Assembly: GCA_900544205.1 (NCBI GenBank) | Contig: UQUG01000082.1 | Span: 1-6,807 of the forward strand | DNA: 6,807 nt | From: an uncultured Collinsella sp. | GTDB taxonomy: Bacteria > Actinomycetota > Coriobacteriia > Coriobacteriales > Coriobacteriaceae | Direction: 5' to 3' | Shown: one piece after another, positions 1 through 5,049 of the stretch | How the letters are laid out: every line of letters starts with the position of its first letter | How positions within the stretch are numbered: position 1 is the stretch's first letter | Notes under the pieces: model-generated | Databases searched by the model: none | The model's input: only the letters and a program-made list of their open reading frames with translations | Told to the model about the DNA's origin: nothing | Made by a program: the position numbers and the translations under genes

Positions 1-374
1 GTTAGCGCGGCGAAAAGGCCAGCGCATCCGGCGCCGACAACGACAGGGCGTTCTTGAGGTGCGTCGGAGACGGGGGTGGGGAATGAAGGCCCATCGTCTT
101 CTATCGCGCGTACGCGCGAGCGGTCACGCTCGGCAACGCTGTTGACCGCTTCTCGCTCGAGGTGGGGGCTAGTCAACTCAACACGAAAGCTCAGGATAAA
201 ATGGACGTCTCGTTTTTTGCGAGCGTCGATTGACTTGCGGTGGAGTTCGATGGACTTGATCTCGGAGTCCTTACAACGTAGGATGCGCTTGGCGACTCGC
301 TTGCCAACAATGAGGCAGGCATTTTCATCGCCGGCTTCATCGAGCGACGCGTTGACTTGGGTGATTTCGATCAT
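1..374 (-). CDS. FAD-dependent dehydrogenase (COG2509 type), N-terminal part, truncated by window edge
   Basis: This is the first 124 codons of a minus-strand gene that continues beyond the left edge. The start ATG (372-374) is preceded by AAGGAG with a 6-base spacer, which decides the start. The N-terminal ~90 residues form a small basic domain containing the string HRKSIDARKKRDVHF (about residues 48-62). This matches the 'SIDARKK' signature I know from uncharacterised FAD-dependent dehydrogenases of COG2509. At about residues 111-124 a dinucleotide-binding motif begins, VVVGAGCAGLFAAL, the GxGxxG loop that binds the ADP part of FAD. The substrate is unknown for the family; a cytosolic flavin oxidoreductase role is inferred. 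It lies downstream of a second, unrelated flavoprotein gene on the same strand but is separated from it by a terminator-like hairpin, so it may be transcribed independently. Family assignment is fairly secure; function is not. Confidence 0.85.
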   Translation of the reverse strand, partial: MIEITQVNASLDEAGDENACLIVGKRVAKRILRCKDSEIKSIELHRKSIDARKKRDVHFILSFRVELTSPHLEREAVNSVAERDRSRVRAIEDDGPSFPTPVSDAPQERPVVVGAGCAGLFAAL

Positions 375-386
375 CGAGGTCTCCTT
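375..386 (-). promoter_or_regulatory. Ribosome binding site of the COG2509-type gene
   Basis: On the minus strand AAGGAG (381-386) sits 6 bases before the ATG at 374. It is the only good Shine-Dalgarno sequence near the start and fixes the N-terminus at MIEITQ. Confidence 0.8.
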
Positions 387-392
387 AGAGGC

Positions 393-424
393 AAGAAAGA
401 GGCCGTCCGGTATCCCAGACGGCC
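393..424 (-). terminator. Probable intrinsic terminator after the HI0933-family gene
   Basis: On the minus strand a perfect 7-bp GC-rich stem (GGCCGTC at 418-424 pairing with GACGGCC at 401-407) encloses a 10-base loop. It is followed by the pyrimidine-rich, moderately U-rich run TCTTTCTT (393-400). It begins 30 bases after the stop codon of the upstream flavoprotein gene and ends 7 bases before the ribosome binding site of the next gene. It is best read as the terminator of the mrp-flavoprotein operon. The U-tract is interrupted by C, so termination may be partial. An alternative is an attenuator in the leader of the downstream gene. Confidence 0.65.
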
Positions 425-438
425 CGAATGCGTTTTTG

Positions 439-444
439 ATTATA
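439..444 (-). promoter_or_regulatory. Perfect -10-like hexamer (TATAAT) before the COG2509-type gene
   Basis: The minus strand reads TATAAT at 444-439, in the short gap between the two flavoprotein genes. At a 17-base spacing the -35 position reads AAGCAG, a poor match, so this is only a candidate promoter. If used, transcription would start near 432 and the terminator-like hairpin at 393-424 would lie in the leader of the downstream gene. Confidence 0.3.
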
Positions 445-454
445 GACTGCGCGG

Positions 455-1726
455 CTACAGGCTGCTTGCGGCGCGAATGCCCGAGAGCCAGGCCCACGCA
501 AGGTTAAAGCCTCCGCAATCGGCGTCGATGTCGAGCGCTTCGCCGCAGACGTAAAGCGGGGCGTCGACAACGCTGCACGCGCGTAGACTGGGTGTTGAGA
601 TGCTCTCGACAGATACGCCACCACGCGTGACCTGCGCCGAGCGCTCCTCGGCTGTTCCCTCGACGAGCAACTTAAAGTGCTTGAGGACCGAGACCAGGTG
701 GATGACATCGTTGGAGCCTGGATGGCACTGCTCGAACGCCGTGCAGACGACGCGGGAGAGTTGCGGGGCGAGCATGCCGTCGAGCCAACGGGGATCGCGG
801 GGCGAAAAGCCGCCGAGCAGCTCAACGCGTCGGTTGAGCATATCGAGCAGCTTGTCTTTGGAGAGGTCGGGGAAAACGTCGAGCAGGATCGTATCGCCGC
901 GCTGGATACGACGGGAGAGGTTGAAGACAGCGACGCCCGAGATGCCGAAGGCTCGAAACAGGACTTCACCGTCTTCGTGCCAGAGCTCATTATGATTGCG
1001 GGCGAGCGTCAAGCGGGCGCGGACGCGCAGGCCATCCAACGTCTTGAGTGCCGTCCGATCGCCGACGACCGTTGCCGATACGGGGCAGAGGATGGGGCGC
1101 AGCGAAGTGAGGGGGAGGCGAAACGTATCGGCGATACCGGTGGGGTTGCCGCCCGTGGCGATAATTACGGCATGTGCCTGCAGGGCCTCGTTCTTGCGAG
1201 GGACATCGGCGAGCGCTTTCCGAAGCGAGCGGAGCTCCGATTTTCGGTCGTCGTGCTTTTTTGCCTTGAGCACCCGCGCTGGACGGTCTATTTGGAGTGC
1301 CCAGCCTTCGGAAGCTTTGTGCGCCGAGGCAACGTTGGCTCCGCAGATTAAGGTGATACCTAGGCGGTCGCAAACGTTGAGAAGCGCGTCGCGCACCGAT
1401 TCAGCGCGAAGGGAGCGCGGGTACAGCCGGCCTTCCTCGGAGGTTGTCATGATACCCAGCGAGGAGAAGAAACCCATAAGCTCTTGTTCGGGCTGGGGGC
1501 CCATGACGGATTCGACGAATGCGGGGTGGTTATACCGCTGAGGATCAATCGATTCGTTGGAGAGGTTGCAGCGGCCGTTACCGGTCGCAAGGAGCTTAAG
1601 GCCACAGGCGACATCGCGCTCAACGATGCAGACGCTTTTGCCAGCGCGTGCGGCCGTAATGGCAGCGGCGAGGCCTGAAGCCCCGCCGCCGATTACCAGG
1701 ACGTCATAGAAGGCGCTCGCGTTCAC
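455..1726 (-). CDS. NAD(P)/FAD-dependent oxidoreductase, HI0933/BaiN-like (TIGR00275-type) family
   Basis: The 423-residue product is close to the usual ~400-420 of the HI0933 family. The start is GTG, placed directly after the mrp stop (TAA then GTG, no gap), with a weak GAGG 5 bases upstream, so translation is probably coupled to mrp. Visible motifs are the FAD-binding loop VIGGGASGLAAA (11-22), the signature KLLATGNGRCNLSN (44-57), a second glycine motif IIATGG (188-193), VLFRAFGISG (255-264), and the family's C-terminal block AQVTRGGVS (364-372) with GEALDIDADCGGFNLAWAWLSG (395-416). Family members are cytosolic flavoproteins. The Clostridium homologue BaiN was reported to act in bile-acid 7-dehydroxylation, and others were named aminoacetone oxidases, so the substrate cannot be read from sequence. 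There is no sign of other bile-acid genes nearby. Odd features are a charged, Lys/Arg-rich segment at ~150-182 and an apparently shortened stretch after IIATGG. The family call is secure; the physiological role is unknown. Confidence 0.93.
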   Translation of the reverse strand: MNASAFYDVLVIGGGASGLAAAITAARAGKSVCIVERDVACGLKLLATGNGRCNLSNESIDPQRYNHPAFVESVMGPQPEQELMGFFSSLGIMTTSEEGRLYPRSLRAESVRDALLNVCDRLGITLICGANVASAHKASEGWALQIDRPARVLKAKKHDDRKSELRSLRKALADVPRKNEALQAHAVIIATGGNPTGIADTFRLPLTSLRPILCPVSATVVGDRTALKTLDGLRVRARLTLARNHNELWHEDGEVLFRAFGISGVAVFNLSRRIQRGDTILLDVFPDLSKDKLLDMLNRRVELLGGFSPRDPRWLDGMLAPQLSRVVCTAFEQCHPGSNDVIHLVSVLKHFKLLVEGTAEERSAQVTRGGVSVESISTPSLRACSVVDAPLYVCGEALDIDADCGGFNLAWAWLSGIRAASSL

Positions 1727-2557
1727 TTAGGCCTCGTCGGTCTCGTGCGGGGTAATGGCCTCGACGGCAGAGACTGCCTTGGGCAACATGTCATCGGGCA
1801 GCGCGGTCTCGACCTCGCCCTTATCGCAGGCCTCGGCGAGTGCCGGATTAATGGGAAGCTGGCCCAAGATGTCGAGGTTATAGCGATCTGCGACCTCGGG
1901 GAGCTTGCTCTTGCCAAAGACCTCAATCTTCTTGCCGCAGTCGGGGCACTCAATATAGCTCATGTTCTCGACAATGCCCAGAATGGGGACGTTCATCTTC
2001 TCGGCCATGTTGACCGCCTTGGCGACGATCATCGAGACCAGATCCTGCGGGCTCGTGACGATGACGATGCCGTCGACGGGCAGCGATTGGAAGACGGTGA
2101 GCGCGACGTCGCCTGTTCCCGGAGGCATGTCGACCAGCAGGTAGTCGATGGGGCCCCACGAGGTCTCGCTCCAGAACTGCCTAATGGCGCCTGCGATGAC
2201 CGGACCGCGCCAAAGGACGGGGTCGGTCTCGTTTTGGAGCAGCAGGTTGGAGCTCATGACCTTGACGCCGTGCTCGGAGATTTCGGGCAGCATAAGGTTG
2301 CCAAGGGCATGGACGTGGCGTCCGCTCATACCGAACATCTTGGGGATGGAGGGACCGGTGATGTCGGCATCGAGGACGCCGACCTTGTGGCCGTGACGGG
2401 CAAGCTCGGTGGCGATGGCACCGGTGACAAACGACTTGCCGACACCGCCCTTGCCGGAAAGCACGGCGATGACGCGTTTGACCTCGGACAGCGTGTTCTC
2501 CTCAAATTGCGACGGCGACGTTTGTCCGCCGGCGGCCTGTGCGTGCTCGCAACCCAT
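1727..2557 (-). CDS. mrp: Mrp/NBP35 (ApbC) family ATP-binding Fe-S cluster carrier
   Basis: This is a 276-residue cytosolic P-loop ATPase of the MinD/Mrp group, which binds a [4Fe-4S] cluster at a dimer interface and passes it to apo-proteins. Visible motifs are a deviant Walker A GKGGVGKS (35-42) with the signature lysine, DADITGPS (63-70), VDMPPGTGD (142-150), and the cluster-ligating CPDC (C204, C207) after ENMSYIE. The N-terminus MGCEHAQ has a single cysteine, not the four-cysteine ferredoxin-like motif of eukaryotic NBP35. There is also no MIP18/DUF59 domain of the kind seen at the front of longer Mrp proteins. I chose the start at 2557 over the in-frame ATG at 2614 for two reasons. AAAGGAG lies 6 bases upstream of 2557, and the likely promoter would start transcription downstream of 2614. 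The gene is immediately followed by the HI0933-type flavoprotein gene, with which it probably forms an operon. Confidence 0.95.
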   Translation of the reverse strand: MGCEHAQAAGGQTSPSQFEENTLSEVKRVIAVLSGKGGVGKSFVTGAIATELARHGHKVGVLDADITGPSIPKMFGMSGRHVHALGNLMLPEISEHGVKVMSSNLLLQNETDPVLWRGPVIAGAIRQFWSETSWGPIDYLLVDMPPGTGDVALTVFQSLPVDGIVIVTSPQDLVSMIVAKAVNMAEKMNVPILGIVENMSYIECPDCGKKIEVFGKSKLPEVADRYNLDILGQLPINPALAEACDKGEVETALPDDMLPKAVSAVEAITPHETDEA

Positions 2558-2570
2558 GTATGACTCCTTT
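2558..2570 (-). promoter_or_regulatory. Ribosome binding site that decides the mrp start
   Basis: AAAGGAG on the minus strand (2564-2570) is 6 bases before the ATG at 2557. The longer reading that starts 19 codons upstream has no comparable site, so the product begins MGCEHAQ. Confidence 0.8.
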
Positions 2571-2612
2571 GTATATGTTGGGGCCGGGGCCCCGTGATGT
2601 GACACGAGCGTC

Positions 2613-2642
2613 ATTGTACCCTCGTTTGCGAGCGGGAGTCAT
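2613..2642 (-). promoter_or_regulatory. Candidate sigma70-type promoter of the mrp operon
   Basis: On the minus strand ATGACT (2637-2642, four of six matches to TTGACA) is followed after 18 bases by TACAAT (2613-2618, five of six matches to TATAAT). Transcription would start near 2606 and give a leader of about 50 bases. A short CTCG-CAAA-CGAG dyad sits inside the spacer. In the leader, GGGGC/GCCCC (2580-2593) could form a small hairpin about 22 bases before the start codon; it has no U-tract and is not a terminator. Confidence 0.5.
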
Positions 2643-2702
2643 TTGCGATGCATTTGGGCCGAGCGTGCTTGCAATACGATGGGTCCAAGCGAATGGGCGG
2701 GC

Positions 2703-4856
2703 TTACTGAACTTTGCTGGCAAACTCGAGGTATTGCATGCGCTGCAGCTTGTCGATCGTCGAGGCGTATGGGCTGTCTTCAGATTCCAAGTCGTAGCGCA
2801 GCCCGTCGGCACCAAGGTAGCCGGCGACATTGATGGTGGGCACATCTGACCTTGTTGCAAGCAGGGCCTTTTGATAGTCGGTGAGCGGTGCGCCGATCTT
2901 ATTAAGGGTAATGGCTGCAATCTCGTTTGCCCCGACGGTGTCGTAGACGTTGAGCTCGGTATTGCCGGCGATTTCATAGTTAGCCCAGACGAAATAGGTC
3001 GACTGATAGATACGGAAAGCGTGGCTTGCCGTATCTTCCTGAGGGTACAGCTCATCGTTGAGAGTCGTTGCGGCGCTCGGCTGATGGTCGCCAAAAAAGA
3101 CAAGGACAACCGGTCTGCTGATATTGCGGAGCTCGTTGATAAAATACTCGAGGTCCCGGTCGGACGCGTTGATGCAGGTAAGATAGGTGTTGAGCGCGCT
3201 ATTGGCGCCCTCGCTGGCTCCCTCGACCCAATAGTTTGTCAGCTCTTCGGCGGGAACGGTGCCATAGTCGTAGCCGCCGTGATTTTGCATCGTGACGTCA
3301 AAGATGAACTGCGGCGCTTCGTCGGTTCTAAGCAGGTCGAGTATCTTGTCGTAGGTGGCGTAGTCGCATACGCCGGCATGGTAACAGGGCGCACCTTCGA
3401 AATCGCCGATTGAAAGAAAGTCTCCAAAGCCCAGCTGCTGATAGATCTTATCTCGATGGTAGTTGACGGGGTTTTGCGGGTGCATAGCGGTAGCGGTATA
3501 CCCAAGCTCCTTAAGGTCCTTTGCCAGGCTGTTGACGCCATTCATCTGATATAGCTGATAGGGGATTTTGCCTAATCCGACAAAGGCCGTTGTCGCTCCG
3601 GTCAAAAATTCGAATTCGGAGTTTGCCGTTCCGCCACCGGTGACCGAAGCGAGCATGGTGCCGCGAACAAGTGTGTCGGGAAGCGAGTTGTAGAATGCGG
3701 GGCCGGTGTACCCGGCCGCCTGGAGCTGCTCAAAGCACGAAAGGTCGCTAAAACTCTCGTTCATGACGGCAACAATCGTCGGCTTGATTTCATTGAACTG
3801 GGCAACGGCAGCCGCGCGCTGCTCGCTCGAGCCATACGTGCTGTCGTAGGCGGCGGCGAGCTCCTGCTCGATGCTCTGCGCCTCATCGGGCGTATAGCCT
3901 TCGGGCTTCTCAATGGGCAACTCGTTGACCATTTCGGTGAACGAAGTGATAAAACCCTGAGACGTATATGTGGTGATGGGCTGCCAACGGTCAAATCCAA
4001 AATCCAGCGCCTGCTCCAAGTCGATGCTGGAAAAGCCTGAGAGCCCCACAACGGTCACTAGCAGAAAAGCGCAGAGGTTAGCGGCGATTGCGGGGAAGAC
4101 ATGGGTGGGCGTACGGAGCTTTCGCGGTCGGATAAGCGAAAGAAGCCCCAGGGAAATCTCCAGCAGGGCGAGAGAGGTTACGATTCCGGCGGTAAAGGTA
4201 AACTCGTATCCCTCGCTCACTTCCATTGCGGTGCCAAGGGCCAAGATATCGCTTGGCAGGATGGCTTCGCCTTTAAACGTTATGACGAAGTGCTCGGCAA
4301 TGCCAAGGATGCAACAGGCGACGGGCACGAGGGCCATGACGCCTCCATGACGCTGTCCCAGCAAATAAAGGGAGAGCAGAACCGTCGCGAGCAGCCCGAC
4401 GGAAAACCCGAATGAGTTGGCGGGAATGCGATAGAACGTTTCGTTACAGGCAATTTCGAGTGAAACGAACGAGAGCGCTGAAACAGCGGCGATGACAAGG
4501 ATGTCACGGCAAATACAGGCAACCGTTCCCGTCGCAAGATCGGTTTGGTCGATAAGTCCCGAAACCAAGGGTTCGACAAGAAGTATGACGGCGGCAGCAC
4601 CGAGCGCCGAATAAGAAAGGACCCATAGGGAACTGTCCTCATTTACGAGCAATTGATTCGTAATCCATGCAGCTACCACGCCGAGCGGGATGAGGAGCGT
4701 CGCGCACCAAAAGACGCGGGCAATGGGCGGCTTTTCATTGTGTTTGATTGAAAAATACACGCGCACGACGACGGTGGCCACGATAAGGACGGCGATGAAT
4801 ATGGGCAGATTGGCCATGTCGCTCGAAGTGATTTCAAGGGGGATATCTTCGGTCAT
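2703..4856 (-). CDS. LTA synthase family protein (membrane-anchored sulfatase-fold phosphotransferase)
   Basis: The 717-residue product has an N-terminal membrane region and a C-terminal extracytoplasmic alkaline-phosphatase/sulfatase-fold domain. I see about eight hydrophobic segments, near residues 16-35, 46-69, 77-102, 113-136, 148-167, 171-194, 224-242 and 252-275; the classical LtaS has five. The catalytic domain starts near residue 357. It shows the metal-binding glutamate in MNESFSD (E367), the nucleophile threonine in GGGTANSEFEF (T410), HPQN (H459), the QNHGGY motif (H526) and FGDHQPS (D590, H591), so all expected active-site positions look intact. Members transfer glycerol-phosphate or related groups from lipids to build cell-envelope polymers; the exact polymer here is inferred only. 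The start at 4856 was chosen because AGAGGA lies 6 bases upstream, whereas the ATG at 4931 lacks a site and its 25 extra residues fit poorly. It is divergent from uvrA, with a 38-bp dyad directly upstream. Confidence 0.92.
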   Translation of the reverse strand: MTEDIPLEITSSDMANLPIFIAVLIVATVVVRVYFSIKHNEKPPIARVFWCATLLIPLGVVAAWITNQLLVNEDSSLWVLSYSALGAAAVILLVEPLVSGLIDQTDLATGTVACICRDILVIAAVSALSFVSLEIACNETFYRIPANSFGFSVGLLATVLLSLYLLGQRHGGVMALVPVACCILGIAEHFVITFKGEAILPSDILALGTAMEVSEGYEFTFTAGIVTSLALLEISLGLLSLIRPRKLRTPTHVFPAIAANLCAFLLVTVVGLSGFSSIDLEQALDFGFDRWQPITTYTSQGFITSFTEMVNELPIEKPEGYTPDEAQSIEQELAAAYDSTYGSSEQRAAAVAQFNEIKPTIVAVMNESFSDLSCFEQLQAAGYTGPAFYNSLPDTLVRGTMLASVTGGGTANSEFEFLTGATTAFVGLGKIPYQLYQMNGVNSLAKDLKELGYTATAMHPQNPVNYHRDKIYQQLGFGDFLSIGDFEGAPCYHAGVCDYATYDKILDLLRTDEAPQFIFDVTMQNHGGYDYGTVPAEELTNYWVEGASEGANSALNTYLTCINASDRDLEYFINELRNISRPVVLVFFGDHQPSAATTLNDELYPQEDTASHAFRIYQSTYFVWANYEIAGNTELNVYDTVGANEIAAITLNKIGAPLTDYQKALLATRSDVPTINVAGYLGADGLRYDLESEDSPYASTIDKLQRMQYLEFASKVQ

Positions 4857-4868
4857 GGACGTTCCTCT
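4857..4868 (-). promoter_or_regulatory. Ribosome binding site that decides the LTA-synthase-family start
   Basis: AGAGGA on the minus strand (4863-4868) lies 6 bases before the ATG at 4856. It directly abuts one arm of the dyad at 4869-4906, so a protein or RNA structure on that dyad would sit next to the ribosome binding site. Confidence 0.7.
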
Positions 4869-4906
4869 GTTACAGCAAACTAAGTTCAGTATTAGATTAC
4901 TGTAAC
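4869..4906. promoter_or_regulatory. 38-bp imperfect dyad (candidate operator or leader hairpin)
   Basis: Perfect 7-base outer arms GTTACAG (4869-4875) and CTGTAAC (4900-4906) share one centre with inner arms CTAA (4880-4883) and TTAG (4892-4895). Two further A-T pairs lie between them, giving 13 of 19 symmetric positions paired. The centre is 8 unpaired bases. No T-run follows on either strand, so it does not look like a terminator. Its position, touching the ribosome binding site of the LTA-synthase-family gene, suggests an operator or a leader RNA structure for that gene. I cannot name the regulator. Confidence 0.5.
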
Positions 4907-4974
4907 CTCTCCACGGTATTTCGAGAAACAAAGCACCCGATACGCAAAGCTAAAGGTCTGCGAATCTTGTATTA

Positions 4975-4988
4975 CGAACATCTGTGCG
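4975..4988 (+). promoter_or_regulatory. Candidate LexA (SOS) box upstream of uvrA
   Basis: CGAAC-ATCT-GTGCG matches the Gram-positive/actinobacterial LexA operator CGAAC-N4-GTTCG at 9 of the 10 specified positions (G in place of T in the right half). It lies 61 bases before the uvrA start, in or just upstream of the likely promoter, where a repressor would act. uvrA is a known SOS gene in several Gram-positive bacteria, which makes the match more credible than sequence alone. Confidence 0.5.
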
Positions 4989-5015
4989 CGTCGAGTGCGC
5001 TAAACTCATCGGCAG

Positions 5016-5021
5016 TATGAT
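5016..5021 (+). promoter_or_regulatory. Candidate -10 element of uvrA
   Basis: TATGAT matches TATAAT at five of six bases and would start transcription near 5028, just before the ribosome binding site. No good -35 hexamer is found 16-18 bases upstream. A competing weaker -10 is TAAACT (5001-5006), whose -35 region would overlap the LexA-like box. Confidence 0.3.
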
Positions 5022-5031
5022 TCGATGCAAT

Positions 5032-5049
5032 AGGAGGCAAGGAGCTTCC
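5032..5049 (+). promoter_or_regulatory. Double Shine-Dalgarno sequence of uvrA
   Basis: Two purine-rich sites precede the ATG at 5050: AGGAGG (5032-5037, 12 bases away) and AAGGAG (5039-5044, 5 bases away). The nearer one has the better spacing. Together they strongly support the start MSDSSIVIRG. Confidence 0.75.

Noticed and set aside
677..1351. A 224-codon plus-strand ORF antisense to the HI0933-type gene
   Set aside because: It is a composition shadow. The minus strand encodes an uninterrupted flavoprotein with all conserved blocks.
1745..2563. A 272-codon plus-strand ORF antisense to mrp
   Set aside because: It mirrors the mrp gene, which has complete Mrp motifs. The antisense product is low-complexity (Asp/Gly/Leu-rich), has no recognisable motif, and is explained by codon bias in GC-rich DNA.
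2580..2593. GC-rich hairpin (GGGGC/GCCCC) as a terminator of the LTA-synthase-family gene
   Set aside because: It has only a 5-bp stem and no following U-tract, and it lies downstream of the probable mrp promoter, so it is more likely an incidental leader hairpin.
2558..2614. An N-terminal extension of mrp starting at the upstream ATG (2614)
   Set aside because: No ribosome binding site lies upstream of 2614. That codon overlaps the probable -10 element, so it would lie before the transcription start, and the extension sequence is not family-like.
2619..2636. CTCG-TTTG-CGAG dyad as a terminator or operator
   Set aside because: The 4-bp arms are too short to carry weight and no U-run follows. 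It is mentioned only as part of the promoter spacer.
4857..4931. A 25-residue N-terminal extension of the LTA-synthase-family protein
   Set aside because: The internal ATG at 4856 has a well-spaced AGAGGA. The extension would be encoded across the dyad and intergenic AT-rich DNA and adds no membrane segment in place.
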